Part shown: positions 45,047-55,933 of the stretch, in pieces
Position numbering within the stretch: position 1 is the first letter of the stretch
Layout of the letters: every line of letters begins with the position of its first letter
From: an uncultured Flavobacteriales bacterium
GTDB taxonomy: Bacteria > Bacteroidota > Bacteroidia > Flavobacteriales_D > Sanyastnellaceae
Reading direction: 5' to 3'
Length of the DNA stretch: 64,000 nucleotides
Assembly (NCBI GenBank): GCA_938082505.1
Contig: CALLLH010000005.1
Location: 1-64,000, forward strand
The notes under the pieces: model-generated
Seen by the model: the letters and a program-made list of their open reading frames with translations, nothing else
Told to the model about the DNA's origin: nothing
The model's database searches: none
Position numbers and translations under genes: made by a program

Positions 45047-46495
45047 ATGAGCGCAGCCGAAGACAATCCCCTGTTGGAGGAATTCACCCGAAAGGAGTAT
45101 GAATTCGGCTTCACCACCGACATCGCCTCCGACAAGATTCCCCCGGGACTGAACGAAGAGGTGATCAAGCTCATCAGCGCCAAAAAGAACGAGCCCGAAT
45201 GGATGCTCGAATGGCGCCTCGATGCCTTCAAGGTTTGGCAGTCCATGAAAGAGCCCGAATGGGCCCATGTCCAGTACCAGAAACCCGACTATCAGGCGAT
45301 CAGCTATTACAGCGCGCCCAAGTCTGCGGCACCATTGGGTTCCCTGGACGAAGTCGACCCGGAGCTTCGTGCCACCATGGACAAACTCGGCATCTCCCTC
45401 GAGGAGCAGAAGCGCCTTTCCGGCGTCGCCGTGGATTTCGTGATGGACAGTGTTTCCGTCGCCACTTCGTTCAAGGAGAAGCTCGGCGAACTCGGAATCA
45501 TCTTCTGCTCGATGAGTGAGGCCATCCAGAAACACCCCGACCTCGTGCGCCAGCATCTGGGCACGGTGGTTCCCGTCAAGGACAACTTCTTCTCCGCACT
45601 CAACTCCGCCGTCTTCACGGACGGCTCTTTCTGTTACATCCCGAAGGGCGCGCGCTGTCCGATGGAACTGTCCACCTATTTCCGGATCAACGAAGCGGGC
45701 ACTGGCCAATTCGAACGCACGCTCGTCGTAGCCGAGGAGGGCAGCTATGTGAGCTACCTGGAGGGTTGCACCGCTCCGCAGCGGGACGAGAACCAGCTGC
45801 ACGCAGCTGTCGTTGAGCTGGTTGCCAAGGATGATGCCGAAATCAAGTACAGCACCGTCCAGAATTGGTACCCTGGGGATGCCCAGGGCAAGGGCGGCGT
45901 TTTCAACTTCGTTACCAAACGTGGCATTTGTGAGACCCGCGCCAAAATCAGCTGGACACAGGTTGAAACTGGATCGGCCGTGACCTGGAAATATCCGAGT
46001 TGCATCCTCAAGGGCGACGGCAGCACCGGTGAGTTCTACTCCGTGGCGGTCACCAACAATGCCCAGCAGGCCGATACGGGCACCAAGATGATCCACCTCG
46101 GTGCGAACACCAATTCCACGATCATCTCCAAAGGCATCTCCGCTGGAAACAGCCAGAACAGTTACCGGGGTCTGGTGCAAATCGGGCCGCGGGCAAGGAA
46201 TGCCCGGAACTTCTCCCAGTGTGACTCCCTGCTCATGACCGACACCAGCGGAGCCCATACTTTCCCTTACATCGAGGCGAAGAATCCAACGGCTCAGATC
46301 GAGCACGAAGCCACCACTTCCAGAATCGGCGAAGACCAGATCTTTTATTGCCTGCAGCGGGGCCTGACCGAGGAACAGGCCATTGGCTTGATCGTCAACG
46401 GGTACGCCAAGGAAGTCCTGAACAAGCTCCCGATGGAATTCGCCGTCGAAGCACGAAAACTCCTCAGCATCTCGCTAGAAGGCAGCGTAGGCTGA
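45047..46495 (+). CDS. sufB: Fe-S cluster assembly scaffold SufB
   Basis: Core scaffold of the SufBCD complex (482 residues). Signatures are [29 protein letters not shown], the beta-helix segment [46 protein letters not shown], and the C-terminal [20 protein letters not shown] with [17 protein letters not shown]. The cysteine in YLEGCTAP and that in NFSQCDSLL correspond to the sulfur-accepting and cluster positions. The track frame opens at 44861 in sufA shadow; the ATG at 45047 gives the standard length. Confidence 0.97.
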   Translation: MSAAEDNPLLEEFTRKEYEFGFTTDIASDKIPPGLNEEVIKLISAKKNEPEWMLEWRLDAFKVWQSMKEPEWAHVQYQKPDYQAISYYSAPKSAAPLGSLDEVDPELRATMDKLGISLEEQKRLSGVAVDFVMDSVSVATSFKEKLGELGIIFCSMSEAIQKHPDLVRQHLGTVVPVKDNFFSALNSAVFTDGSFCYIPKGARCPMELSTYFRINEAGTGQFERTLVVAEEGSYVSYLEGCTAPQRDENQLHAAVVELVAKDDAEIKYSTVQNWYPGDAQGKGGVFNFVTKRGICETRAKISWTQVETGSAVTWKYPSCILKGDGSTGEFYSVAVTNNAQQADTGTKMIHLGANTNSTIISKGISAGNSQNSYRGLVQIGPRARNARNFSQCDSLLMTDTSGAHTFPYIEAKNPTAQIEHEATTSRIGEDQIFYCLQRGLTEEQAIGLIVNGYAKEVLNKLPMEFAVEARKLLSISLEGSVG

Positions 46496-46515
46496 TCCCA
46501 CCATTACGATCCACC

Positions 46516-47277
46516 ATGCTCCAGATCGACAACCTCCATGCCCGCATCGGCGACACTGAGATCCTCAAAGGGTTGACCCTGTCCATGGGCGCCGGTGAGG
46601 TCCACGCCATCATGGGCCCCAACGGCTCGGGAAAGAGTACCCTCGCCAGCGTTCTCGCTGGCCGCGAGGAATACGAAGTCACCGCCGGAAGCATCACCTT
46701 CGACGGGGTGGACCTCTTGGAACTTGATGCCACCGAACGTGCCGTCGCCGGCATTTTTCTCGCATTCCAATACCCTGTGGAAATCCCGGGAGTGTCCAAC
46801 ATCAATTTCCTGCGCAGCGCCCTCAACAGCATCCGCGAACAGCGGGAGGAAGAACCCCTTTCAGGCAAAGACTTTCTCGCCAAGGTCAAGGCTTGCGCCC
46901 AACTTGTGGAGCTCGATGGAAAACTGCGCGACCGCTCGGTGAACGAAGGGTTCAGTGGAGGAGAAAAAAAGCGCAACGAGATCTTTCAGATGGCGATGCT
47001 TGAGCCGAGACTGGCTGTTTTGGACGAGACGGACAGCGGACTGGACATCGACGCCCTGCGGATCGTTTCCCACGGCGTGAACTCCATGCGCAGCGCTGGA
47101 CGCAGCTTCCTCGTCATCACACACTACCAGCGCCTGCTCGACCACATCGTGCCCGACCATGTTCACGTTTTGGCCGGTGGCCGGATCGTGCACAGCGGCG
47201 GTAAGGAATTGGCCTTGGAGCTGGAAGACAAAGGGTACGATTGGATCGTCGACAACCCTGCGACAGAAAAGGCATGA
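46516..47277 (+). CDS. sufC: Fe-S cluster assembly ATPase SufC
   Basis: Cytosolic ABC-type ATPase that drives the SufBCD scaffold (253 residues). Walker A is GPNGSGKSTL near residue 40, the signature is FSGGEKKRNEI, and Walker B is LAVLDETDSGLDIDAL; the FLAFQYPVEIPGVSN segment between them is specific for SufC. It starts 20 bases after sufB and its last codon overlaps sufD by ATGA. Confidence 0.97.
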   Translation: MLQIDNLHARIGDTEILKGLTLSMGAGEVHAIMGPNGSGKSTLASVLAGREEYEVTAGSITFDGVDLLELDATERAVAGIFLAFQYPVEIPGVSNINFLRSALNSIREQREEEPLSGKDFLAKVKACAQLVELDGKLRDRSVNEGFSGGEKKRNEIFQMAMLEPRLAVLDETDSGLDIDALRIVSHGVNSMRSAGRSFLVITHYQRLLDHIVPDHVHVLAGGRIVHSGGKELALELEDKGYDWIVDNPATEKA

Positions 47278-48548
47278 CCGAGGTCGTCACAACGACAAAG
47301 GAAGCGGCATTGGCCGCCCGCATCTCCGAAGCCATGGCGCTATCCGGAGTGGTTGGTGATGGCCATGCGGCGCAGCAGTATCTGGGGCAATTGCCCTATC
47401 CGACCACCCGCCTCGAGCGGTGGAAATACACCCGTGTGGCTCGGTTGCTCGATTTCGAGCCCCAGTCCCTCCCCGAGACCGATCCGCCAGGTCAAATCCT
47501 CCCGGGCTTCAATGCCCATCGCCTCGTCTTCACTGCGGGAAAGTTCACCGCGGGAACGGTGGTGGATGAGGGCAAGGATGGCTTGTTCATCGGACCGGTA
47601 TCCGCAGCCTTGGAGCGCTACCCCGAACGGGTTGGAGCGCTCGCGAAATCGGGCTTCAAGTCCAGCGAATGGTTTGCTGCCATGCAGGCGTCCGCTCCAC
47701 AGGATGGGGCCTGCATCCTCATCCCCGAGGGGCACCGTTCCGATCAGCCGATCCTCATTCATCACCACATGCCTGCGGGTGCGCGGGCGGCCCAACCCGG
47801 TCACCTCATCCAGGTCGGCCATGGGGCCACTGCTGAGGTCGTCTTGTGGTCTGACAGCCCCGCCGGAGCCTGCGGACTGATGAACGGCTCCCTCGATGCT
47901 TCGGTGGGCGATGCTGCCGACCTCACGCTCGAAATCGTGCAGGACGAGGCGGGCAAGGGCCACCACATCGGTCATCACCACTTCACCCAGGGCAAAGACA
48001 GCCAACTCACAGTGCGGACGGCAACCGCAAGGGCCCATTGGCTGCGCAACGATCTTCAGATCACCCAGGGAGGCACCGGAGCCAACAGCACTTTTCATGG
48101 CTGCTATCTCCCCAATGGTGAGCAGTTCGTGGACCACCACACCAGAATCGACCACGCCCACCCTGATGGGCAATCCGACGAGCTGTACAAGGGCCTTGCT
48201 GCCGATGCGGCCACCGCCGTATTCAACGGCAAAATCATGGTGCACAAGGATGCCCAGCGCATCGAAGCGTACCAAAGCAATGCCAACCTCCTGCTGGGAG
48301 AACGGGCCTCCGTCTTCACCAAGCCGGAACTTGAGATCTATGCGGACGACGTGCGTTGCAGCCACGGCTGTACCACGGGTCAATTCAACCGGGAAGCCCT
48401 GTTCTATCTGCGCTCCCGGGGAATGACCGAAACCGCCGCACACAACCTGTTGGTGCAGGCATTCCTCGCCGAAGTCCTCGACGGATTCCGGCCCATGATC
48501 CGCGATCATGTCCATGCCGTGTACGCCGAAAGGCTGGGCTGGACCTGA
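47274..48548 (+). CDS. sufD: Fe-S cluster assembly protein SufD
   Basis: Partner of SufB in the scaffold (424 residues, beta-helix). The N-terminus has LPYPTTRLERWKYTRVARLL, the common SufD opening; the end has FHGCYLPNGEQFVDHHTRIDH, GKIMVHKDAQRIEAYQSNANLLL, ADDVRCSHGCTTGQF and LFYLRSRGMTETAAHNLLVQAFLAEVLD. Its start ATG is in the sufC stop (ATGA) and its own stop TGA shares a base with the tlyA ATG (TGATG), so the chain sufC-sufD-tlyA is translationally coupled. Confidence 0.96.
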   Translation: MTEVVTTTKEAALAARISEAMALSGVVGDGHAAQQYLGQLPYPTTRLERWKYTRVARLLDFEPQSLPETDPPGQILPGFNAHRLVFTAGKFTAGTVVDEGKDGLFIGPVSAALERYPERVGALAKSGFKSSEWFAAMQASAPQDGACILIPEGHRSDQPILIHHHMPAGARAAQPGHLIQVGHGATAEVVLWSDSPAGACGLMNGSLDASVGDAADLTLEIVQDEAGKGHHIGHHHFTQGKDSQLTVRTATARAHWLRNDLQITQGGTGANSTFHGCYLPNGEQFVDHHTRIDHAHPDGQSDELYKGLAADAATAVFNGKIMVHKDAQRIEAYQSNANLLLGERASVFTKPELEIYADDVRCSHGCTTGQFNREALFYLRSRGMTETAAHNLLVQAFLAEVLDGFRPMIRDHVHAVYAERLGWT

Positions 48549-49291
48549 TGGACCTCGTCAGACTCGACCGTCTCCTCATTGACCGTGGCATTGTTGCCAG
48601 TCGGCCCCGGGCCGAACGGCTCATTGCCGAGCATGGCGTCCTGGTCAATGGGGCCCTGGTCCACAAACCCGGAAAGAAAGTGCCCGCAGATGCACAGCTT
48701 GAGCCTCAGGGAGAGGACCTGCCGTGGGTGTCCAGGGGGGCGCTGAAACTCATTGCGGCGCTCGATGCCTTCAGTCTGGATCTCCACGACAGGGTCGTGC
48801 TCGACCTGGGAGCTTCGACAGGGGGGTTTACCGAAGTTTGCCTGCACGGGGGCGCCCGGCAGATCCATGCCGTCGATGTGGGCAGCGATCAACTGGCACC
48901 GCACTTGAAGGAGGACCCGCGCGTCCGGAACATCCAGCAGATGCACGTGAAGCACCTCACTTCAGAACACCTTCAACCCCCGCCCGACACCATCGTCATC
49001 GACCTGTCCTTCATCTCGCTGGAGCATGTCTGGCCGAGAATGTCCGGCTGGCTGGGCCCCGAGGGCTTTGGCGTCGCCCTGATCAAACCGCAATTCGAAG
49101 TCGGTCCTGAGCACCTTGGAAGAAGTGGCGTCGTGCGGGATGATAGAATCCGCGCCAAAGCGGTCGCGCGATGCTGCTCATCGGCGGCAAACCACGGCTT
49201 TTCCTGTTCGACCCCCATGGATTCTCCCATTGAGGGCGGAAGCGGCAACCGTGAATTCCTCCTTCATTTCACATGGGGCCATTCGGCCTGA
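48548..49291 (+). CDS. tlyA: TlyA family rRNA 2'-O-methyltransferase
   Basis: 247 residues. The N-terminal S4 domain (VRLDRLLIDRGIVASRPRAERLIAEHGVLVNG) binds RNA, followed by the TlyA linker VSRGALKLIAAL and a FtsJ-like SAM methyltransferase domain with VVLDLGASTGGFTEVCLHGGARQIHAVDVG, DTIVIDLSFISLEHVWP and LIKPQFEVGPEHLG; the end GGSGNREFLLHF is standard. TlyA methylates 2'-O of cytidines in 16S and/or 23S rRNA; some homologues have haemolysin annotations without support. It lies between sufD and sufS in the suf operon, an unusual site for an RNA modification enzyme. Confidence 0.93.
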   Translation: MDLVRLDRLLIDRGIVASRPRAERLIAEHGVLVNGALVHKPGKKVPADAQLEPQGEDLPWVSRGALKLIAALDAFSLDLHDRVVLDLGASTGGFTEVCLHGGARQIHAVDVGSDQLAPHLKEDPRVRNIQQMHVKHLTSEHLQPPPDTIVIDLSFISLEHVWPRMSGWLGPEGFGVALIKPQFEVGPEHLGRSGVVRDDRIRAKAVARCCSSAANHGFSCSTPMDSPIEGGSGNREFLLHFTWGHSA

Positions 49292-49325
49292 ACCTTTACT
49301 TCGCAGGGCGGTTCCCCCAATAGAC

Positions 49326-50558
<1,233 letters not shown>

Positions 50559-50561
50559 ACG

Positions 50562-50996
50562 ATGTCAGCCGCACTGATCCAGTCCCGCCAAGCCGAAATC
50601 ATAGAGGAGTTTGCCCTCTTTGACGATTGGATGGACAAATACGAGCACCTCATCGAACTGGGCAAGGACATCCCCGCCATCAACGTGGCCAGAAAAACGG
50701 AAGAGCACCTCATCAAGGGCTGCCAATCCAAAGTGTGGCTCGCAGCCGACGAAGCTGACGACGGCACCGTCCTTTTCACGGCAGACAGCGATGCCATCAT
50801 CACCAAAGGCCTTGTCGGTCTGATGGTGCGTGTCCTTTCGGGCGCACAGGCAAGGGCCATCGCCGAAGCAGACCTCCATTTCCTCGACACCATCGGTCTG
50901 CATCAGCACCTGTCCCCGACCCGTTCCAACGGGCTGGCCAGCATGGTCCAACAGATGCGCCTTTATGCCGCCGCGCTCGCAGCACGACGGGCTTAA
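50562..50996 (+). CDS. sufE: sulfur transfer protein SufE
   Basis: Accepts persulfide sulfur from SufS and passes it to SufB (144 residues). The acceptor cysteine is in HLIKGCQSKVWLAAD (Cys near residue 51), and the helical N-terminus FALFDDWMDKYEHLIELGKDI and the C-terminal FLDTIGLHQHLSPTRSNGLASM are family-typical. It starts 3 bases after the sufS stop. Confidence 0.95.
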   Translation: MSAALIQSRQAEIIEEFALFDDWMDKYEHLIELGKDIPAINVARKTEEHLIKGCQSKVWLAADEADDGTVLFTADSDAIITKGLVGLMVRVLSGAQARAIAEADLHFLDTIGLHQHLSPTRSNGLASMVQQMRLYAAALAARRA

Positions 50997-51005
50997 CTTC
51001 ACCCC

Positions 51006-51317
51006 ATGCCTTCGCAGCAAGACGTCATCACTGTTCTCAAGACGATTTTCGACCCGGAAATCCCCGTGGACATCTACGAACTCGGCCTCATTTACGAGGT
51101 AAAGTTCTCGGATGTCGAAGGCGGCCAGAAAGTGGACATCCAGATGACCTTGACATCGCCCAACTGTCCAGTGGCCGAGTCTCTTCCCGCCGACGTCAAA
51201 CAGCGGGTTGCCGCCATGGAGGGCGTCGCTGACGCCGATGTGGAAGTGGTCTTCGAACCGTCATGGACCCAGGACATGATGAGTGAGGAGGCCAAACTCG
51301 AACTCGGTTTTCTGTGA
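51006..51317 (+). CDS. SUF-associated DUF59/MIP18 family protein (SufT-like)
   Basis: 103 residues of the DUF59 fold, thought to help deliver or mature Fe-S clusters. The pattern is VLKTIFDPEIPVDIYELGLIYEVKF and DIQMTLTSPNCPVAESLPADVKQRV, with the conserved Cys in SPNCP near residue 58. It lies 9 bases after sufE. Its stop codon overlaps the GTG of dxr, so translation of the two is coupled. Confidence 0.9.
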   Translation: MPSQQDVITVLKTIFDPEIPVDIYELGLIYEVKFSDVEGGQKVDIQMTLTSPNCPVAESLPADVKQRVAAMEGVADADVEVVFEPSWTQDMMSEEAKLELGFL

Positions 51318-52513
51318 TCGACGCCGTACCCCATAGCGACACATTCGATCCGGGCGAAGGCCGCGGACTGGCCATTCTGGGCTCGACAGGCTCCATCGGG
51401 ACACAAGCACTGGACGTCGTTCGGGCCCAACCGGGCAAGTTCAGGGTGGAAGTCCTGACGGCCGGGCGCAATGCCGACCTGCTCATTGCCCAAGCGCTTG
51501 AGTTCAAACCGAACGCCGTCGCCATAGCGGACGAGGCCCAGGGACAGAAAGTGCGTGACGCCCTGTGGGATCACGACATCAAGGCGTATTCAGGCGCGGA
51601 GGCCATTGCACAACTCGTGGAGATGGACACCATCGACATCGTCCTGACCGCACTGGTCGGCTTTGCAGGACTGCGCCCCACGATGAACGCCATCGCTGCA
51701 GGAAAGCACATCGCGCTGGCCAACAAGGAGACCCTGGTCGTTGCCGGGGAGATCGTGATGCGGGCAGCGCGTGACCAAGGCGTGGACATCCTTCCCGTCG
51801 ACAGCGAGCACAGCGCCATCTTCCAGTGCCTCGCCGGCGAGTTTCACAACCCGGTAGAGAAGCTCATTCTCACGGCTTCTGGGGGCCCATTCCGGGGCCG
51901 TCAGCGAGCCGATCTCTCCCACGTAACAAGGGAACAGGCACTTGACCATCCCAATTGGGACATGGGGGCCAAAATCACCATTGACTCCGCCTCCTTGATG
52001 AACAAGGGGCTCGAAGTCATCGAAGCACGCTGGCTCTTTGACGTGCCCGCAGCGCACATCGAAGTCGTGGTCCACCCCCAAAGCATCATCCACAGCGGTG
52101 TCCAATTCAAGGATGGCAGCATCAAGGTGCAAATGGGCCTGCCCGACATGAAGCTGCCGATCCAATACGCCCTCGGCTATCCCCAACGCCTCAGCAATGA
52201 TTTCCCCCGGTTCAGCTTTGCCGACTTCGCAAGCCTGACCTTCGAACAGCCCGACCTGACGACCTTCCGCAACCTGCAACTCGCTTATGACGCCCTCGCC
52301 GCCGGCGGCAGCGCACCATGCGTCCTCAACGCAGCCAATGAGGTCGCCGTCGCCGCTTTCCTCAAGGGTGAAGTCGGTTTCTTGGAAATGAGTAGCCTTG
52401 TGGAGCACGCCCTGGAAACGGTGGAACACGTTTCCAAACCGGACCTCGAGACCCTCTTCGCGCTGGACACGGCCGCCCGGGAGGCCGCCGGCGCCCGCGT
52501 CACACCGTCATGA
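51314..52513 (+). CDS. dxr: 1-deoxy-D-xylulose 5-phosphate reductoisomerase
   Basis: Second enzyme of the MEP isoprenoid pathway (399 residues), NADPH- and divalent-metal-dependent. LAILGSTGSIGTQALDVV is the NADPH loop, LANKETLVVAGEIV and VDSEHSAIFQCLAG contain the metal and substrate residues, GGPFRGRQ and DWDMGAKITIDSASLMNKGLEVIEA are the flexible loop and catalytic region, and the C-terminal domain is as usual. The start is GTG at 51314, overlapping the DUF59 stop (GTGA). It closes the suf operon and its last 14 bases overlap frr on the other strand. Confidence 0.95.
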   Translation: MIDAVPHSDTFDPGEGRGLAILGSTGSIGTQALDVVRAQPGKFRVEVLTAGRNADLLIAQALEFKPNAVAIADEAQGQKVRDALWDHDIKAYSGAEAIAQLVEMDTIDIVLTALVGFAGLRPTMNAIAAGKHIALANKETLVVAGEIVMRAARDQGVDILPVDSEHSAIFQCLAGEFHNPVEKLILTASGGPFRGRQRADLSHVTREQALDHPNWDMGAKITIDSASLMNKGLEVIEARWLFDVPAAHIEVVVHPQSIIHSGVQFKDGSIKVQMGLPDMKLPIQYALGYPQRLSNDFPRFSFADFASLTFEQPDLTTFRNLQLAYDALAAGGSAPCVLNAANEVAVAAFLKGEVGFLEMSSLVEHALETVEHVSKPDLETLFALDTAAREAAGARVTPS

Positions 52514-53063
52514 TGTCCGCCTCCTTGGAGGCGATGCGGTCATCCACCTGCTTGGTGTAGTCGTTGGTCAGCGTCTGGATGTTGGCCTCTCCGGCCTTGA
52601 TCGCATCCTCACTGGCGCCGTCATCCTTGGATGCCTTCACCGCGTCGTTGGCATCCTTGCGCGCATTGCGGATGGACACCTTGGCATTCTCGCCCACCGC
52701 CTTGGCCTGCTTCGCAAGGTCGCGGCGACGCTCCTCCGTCAGTGCCGGCACGGAGATGATCAACACCTCGCCATTGTTCATGGGGTTGAGGCCCAGGTTC
52801 GCGTTGGTGATCGCCATCGCAATGGGCTCGAGCATCGATTTCTCATAGGCCTGCACCGTCAACGTGCGCGGGTCCGTCGTAGAGACATTGCCGACCTGAT
52901 TCAACGGCGTCAGCGCGCCATAATAGTCCACCTTGACGCTCTCCAACATGGAGGGGTGTGCCTTTCCAGCTCTGATCTTGCGCAACTCCAGATCAAGGCG
53001 GTCCATCGCCTTCTGCATGTCCTCTTTCGCCGAATCGAAGGCGAGGTCAATCATTTCGCTCAT
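52500..53063 (-). CDS. frr: ribosome recycling factor
   Basis: Dissociates post-termination ribosomes with EF-G (187 residues). The motifs LELRKIRAGKAHPSMLESVKVDYYG, TPLNQVGNVSTTDPRTLTVQ and LTEERRRDLAKQAKAVGENAKVSIRNARKDAN are those of RRF. It starts 9 bases after the pyrH stop. Its 3' end overlaps the 3' end of dxr by 14 bases in a convergent arrangement. Confidence 0.97.
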   Translation of the reverse strand: MSEMIDLAFDSAKEDMQKAMDRLDLELRKIRAGKAHPSMLESVKVDYYGALTPLNQVGNVSTTDPRTLTVQAYEKSMLEPIAMAITNANLGLNPMNNGEVLIISVPALTEERRRDLAKQAKAVGENAKVSIRNARKDANDAVKASKDDGASEDAIKAGEANIQTLTNDYTKQVDDRIASKEADIMTV

Positions 53064-53072
53064 GTCCTGTGT

Positions 53073-53780
53073 TCAGACGGTTACTATGGTGCCGACCTCC
53101 TCGCCCTGCACGATGCGGGACAGATTGCCGGGTTGGTTGATATCGAATACGATAATCGGAAGTTTGTTCTCATTGCACAACGTGAACGCCGTCATGTCCA
53201 TGACCTGCAGGCCCCGCTTGAATACCTCGTCAAATGTGAGCGTACTGAAACGCTCGGCATTGGGGTCCTTCTCGGGATCGGCGGTATAGATCCCATCCAC
53301 CCGGGTGCCCTTGAGGATGACGTCCGCTTCGATTTCTATGGCCCTCAATGAAGCCGCACTGTCCGTGGTGAAGAACGGGTTGCCCGTGCCCGCACCGAAA
53401 ATCACGACCCGGCCCTTCTCAAGGTGACGCATGGCCCTGCGGCGAATCACCGGCTCTGCAATCGCCTTCATTTCAATCGCGCTCTGCAGGCGGGTGTCCA
53501 CCCCAATGTGCTCCAAGGCGCTCTGCAGTGCCATCGCGTTGATCAGGGTCGCCAACATGCCCATGTAGTCGCCCTGCGTGCGCTCCATGCCGCCTTCAGC
53601 AGCCTGCACACCGCGAAAAATGTTGCCTCCACCGATCACCACGGCGCATTCGACACCTTGTTTCACCAAGGCCTGCACTTCACGCGCATAAAGGGCAAGT
53701 TGTTGATTGTCAATGCCAAATTGCTTCGCGCCCATCAGGGCTTCACCACTCAGCTTCAGGAGGACACGGCGGTACTTCAT
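53073..53780 (-). CDS. pyrH: UMP kinase
   Basis: Bacterial hexameric UMP kinase (235 residues) making UDP for nucleotide and wall synthesis. [65 protein letters not shown] and [24 protein letters not shown] are diagnostic. The track frame opens at 54008 within tsf shadow; [12 protein letters not shown] at 53780 is the family start. It follows the tsf terminator, so it has its own promoter or reads through. Confidence 0.97.
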   Translation of the reverse strand: MKYRRVLLKLSGEALMGAKQFGIDNQQLALYAREVQALVKQGVECAVVIGGGNIFRGVQAAEGGMERTQGDYMGMLATLINAMALQSALEHIGVDTRLQSAIEMKAIAEPVIRRRAMRHLEKGRVVIFGAGTGNPFFTTDSAASLRAIEIEADVILKGTRVDGIYTADPEKDPNAERFSTLTFDEVFKRGLQVMDMTAFTLCNENKLPIIVFDINQPGNLSRIVQGEEVGTIVTV

Positions 53781-53821
53781 CGAACGTGAATATCCGACGA
53801 ATACATGGCCTCCCGCAAATG

Positions 53822-53852
53822 AAAACGGGCCACCTCGAAAGGCGGCCCGTTT
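53822..53852 (-). terminator. intrinsic terminator after tsf
   Basis: On the minus strand AAACGGGCC/GGCCCGTTT form a nine-base perfect outer stem with a loop, followed by TTTT. It lies 23 bases after the tsf stop and separates rpsB-tsf from pyrH-frr. Confidence 0.7.
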
Positions 53853-53875
53853 GGTCTTTTCATTGCGACTGAAAA

Positions 53876-54703
53876 TCAGTCGAGGCTCACGCGGCTGAAC
53901 CCCGTGATGGCGCGGTCGTCTCCGACGGCCTCCTTCACGTAATCCGCTACACTCTGCTTGTTGTTCTTGATGAACGCCTGGTGCACCAGCGTCACCTCCT
54001 TGAACCACTTCTTCAAGCGGCCCTTGGCGATGTTCTCCGCCATCTCGGCTGGCTTGCCCTCCTTGATGGCGAGCTCCTTTCCAATCTCCAATTCCTTGTC
54101 AATGGTCTCCTGATCGATGCTGCTCTCATCGAGCGCGATGGGGGACATGGCTGCTGCCTGCATGGCCACATCCTTTCCGACCTGCGCATCAACCTCTCCA
54201 TTGAAGGCCACCAATGTGGACAAACGGTTTCCTGGGTGGATGTAGGACACCACTGCAGCACCAGTGACCTGCTCATAGCGGCTGACCTCGATGCGCTCAC
54301 CAAGGCGACCCATCTGGTTCGTGATTTCCTCTCCGACGGACACGCCAGTGGGGTGGGCACAGGCCAGGAGCGCATCCTTGTCAGCAGGAGCCTCAGCCAA
54401 GGCAATGTCGAGGATGCTCTGGGCAAACGCAACGTAATCGGCGTTCTTCGCCACGAAGTCGGTCTCACAGTTCAGCGAGATGATACATCCGCGATCGCCG
54501 GAATCGTTGATTGAAGCGAGAACCGCGCCTTCTCCAATCTCGTTGTCACCGCGCTTTGCGGCAATCTTCTGTCCCTTCTTGCGAAGGATTTCAATGGCCT
54601 TGTCAAAGTCGCCCTCGGCTTCCGTCAAGGCTTTCTTGCAATCCATCATACCTGCTCCTGTTTGCTTGCGGAGCTTGTTGACTTCAGCTGCGGTAATACT
54701 CAT
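53876..54703 (-). CDS. tsf: elongation factor Ts
   Basis: Nucleotide exchange factor of EF-Tu (275 residues). The N-terminal UBA-like part is [39 protein letters not shown] and the exchange motif is [17 protein letters not shown]; the C-terminal coil [15 protein letters not shown] is present. It follows rpsB by 81 bases and is followed by a terminator. Confidence 0.97.
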   Translation of the reverse strand: MSITAAEVNKLRKQTGAGMMDCKKALTEAEGDFDKAIEILRKKGQKIAAKRGDNEIGEGAVLASINDSGDRGCIISLNCETDFVAKNADYVAFAQSILDIALAEAPADKDALLACAHPTGVSVGEEITNQMGRLGERIEVSRYEQVTGAAVVSYIHPGNRLSTLVAFNGEVDAQVGKDVAMQAAAMSPIALDESSIDQETIDKELEIGKELAIKEGKPAEMAENIAKGRLKKWFKEVTLVHQAFIKNNKQSVADYVKEAVGDDRAITGFSRVSLD

Positions 54704-54784
54704 GGTATTGGTTTTTATGCGGGTTGGTGCGAATCCAATCGCACCGTTTTCAAACAGGTTCGTAGGTCGATCAACAGGGTGACC

Positions 54785-55831
54785 TCAAGCCTCCTTTTCT
54801 TCTTGACCGTCCTCGGCGGCAGGCGCTTCCTCGGCGGCAGGCGCTTCCTCGGCGGCAGGCGCTTCCTCAGCGGCAGGCGCTTCCTCAGCGGCAGGCGCTT
54901 CCTCAGCGGCAGGCGCTTCCTCGGCGGCAGGCGCTTCCTCGGCGGCAGGCGCTTCCTCAGCGGCAGGCGCTTCTTCAGCGGCAGGCGCTTCCTCGGCGGC
55001 AGGCGCTTCTTCAGCAGCAGGCGCTTCCTCGGCAGCAGGCGCTTCTTCAGCAGCAGGCGCTTCCTCAGCGGCCGGCGCTTCCTCGGCGGCAGGCGCTTCC
55101 TCGGCGGCAGGTGCTTCTTCCGCAGCAGGCACTTCCTTATCCGCTCCGCGTTCCGCCATGCCTTCCTTCATGGCTTCAACAATGGCATCCACTACCGCCT
55201 TGATGGACTTGCTCGCATCATCATTGGCCGGGATCGGGAAATCCACAGGACGGGGGTCACTGTTGGTATCCACCATGGCAATGACCGGAATACCCAACTT
55301 CTTGGCTTCAGCCAAGGCAATGTGCTCCTTCATCACATCCACGATGAAGACCGCTGCCGGAATGCGGTTCATATCGGAAATCGAGCCGAGGTTCTTTTCC
55401 AGTTTTGCACGCTGGCGGCTGATCTGCAAACGCTCCCGCTTGGACATCGTGTTCAGCGTGCCGTCCCCTTCCATCTTGTCGATCTGCGTCATTTTGCGGA
55501 TCGCCTTGCGAATGGTGGCGAAGTTGGTCAACATGCCACCAGACCAACGCTCGGTTACGTAAGGCATGTTCACCGACTCGGCGGCCTCCTGCACAATGTC
55601 CTTGGCCTGCTTCTTCGTCGCTACGAACAAAATGCGCTTGCCACTCTTGGCCATTTGCTTGGCGGCAGCGGCAGCCTCATCAACGAGGACGACCGTCTTG
55701 TGCAGGTCAATGATGTGAATGCCCTTCTTCTCCGTGAAGATGTAGGGCGCCATGTGGGGGTTCCACTTGCGCTTGAGGTGGCCGAAGTGGGATCCTGCCT
55801 GAAGCAGTTGGTCGAAATTGGTGCGTGCCAT
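54785..55831 (-). CDS. rpsB: 30S ribosomal protein S2 with long acidic repeat tail
   Basis: Ribosomal protein S2 of the small subunit (348 residues). The first 230 residues are a normal S2 ([99 protein letters not shown]). After [10 protein letters not shown] comes about 110 residues of a six-residue unit AAEEAP repeated about 17 times, ending in DGQEEKEA. This makes the tail strongly acidic and low in complexity. Shorter acidic tails occur on S2 in some relatives; the length here is notable. The gene follows rpsI by 102 bases. Confidence 0.95.
   Translation of the reverse strand: MARTNFDQLLQAGSHFGHLKRKWNPHMAPYIFTEKKGIHIIDLHKTVVLVDEAAAAAKQMAKSGKRILFVATKKQAKDIVQEAAESVNMPYVTERWSGGMLTNFATIRKAIRKMTQIDKMEGDGTLNTMSKRERLQISRQRAKLEKNLGSISDMNRIPAAVFIVDVMKEHIALAEAKKLGIPVIAMVDTNSDPRPVDFPIPANDDASKSIKAVVDAIVEAMKEGMAERGADKEVPAAEEAPAAEEAPAAEEAPAAEEAPAAEEAPAAEEAPAAEEAPAAEEAPAAEEAPAAEEAPAAEEAPAAEEAPAAEEAPAAEEAPAAEEAPAAEEAPAAEEAPAAEDGQEEKEA
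54811..55134 (-). repeat. 18-nt tandem repeat array within rpsB
   Basis: About 18 near-identical copies of an 18-base unit (plus-strand form GGCGGCAGGCGCTTCCTC), each encoding AAEEAP. Units differ by single third-position changes such as GGC/AGC and CTC/TTC. The array keeps the frame and is a likely slippage or recombination hotspot. Confidence 0.92.
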
Positions 55832-55933
55832 GTTGCTACGTTCCTGGGGTTTGGCAACGAAGGGGTAGCTTCTGATGAAGGTCCCCCCCGTTTGGATGCT
55901 AGCTGAAAATGCTGAAATAAAAGGTGCTGTGGA

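Noticed and set aside
54811-55134. Possible CRISPR-like array
   Set aside because: The 18-base units are contiguous with no spacers and keep the rpsB reading frame, so it is a coding tandem repeat.
54662-55906. 414-residue plus-strand ORF with [13 protein letters not shown] repeats, looking like an Arg-rich repeat protein
   Set aside because: It is the antisense reading of the rpsB repeat array and has no start context or family.
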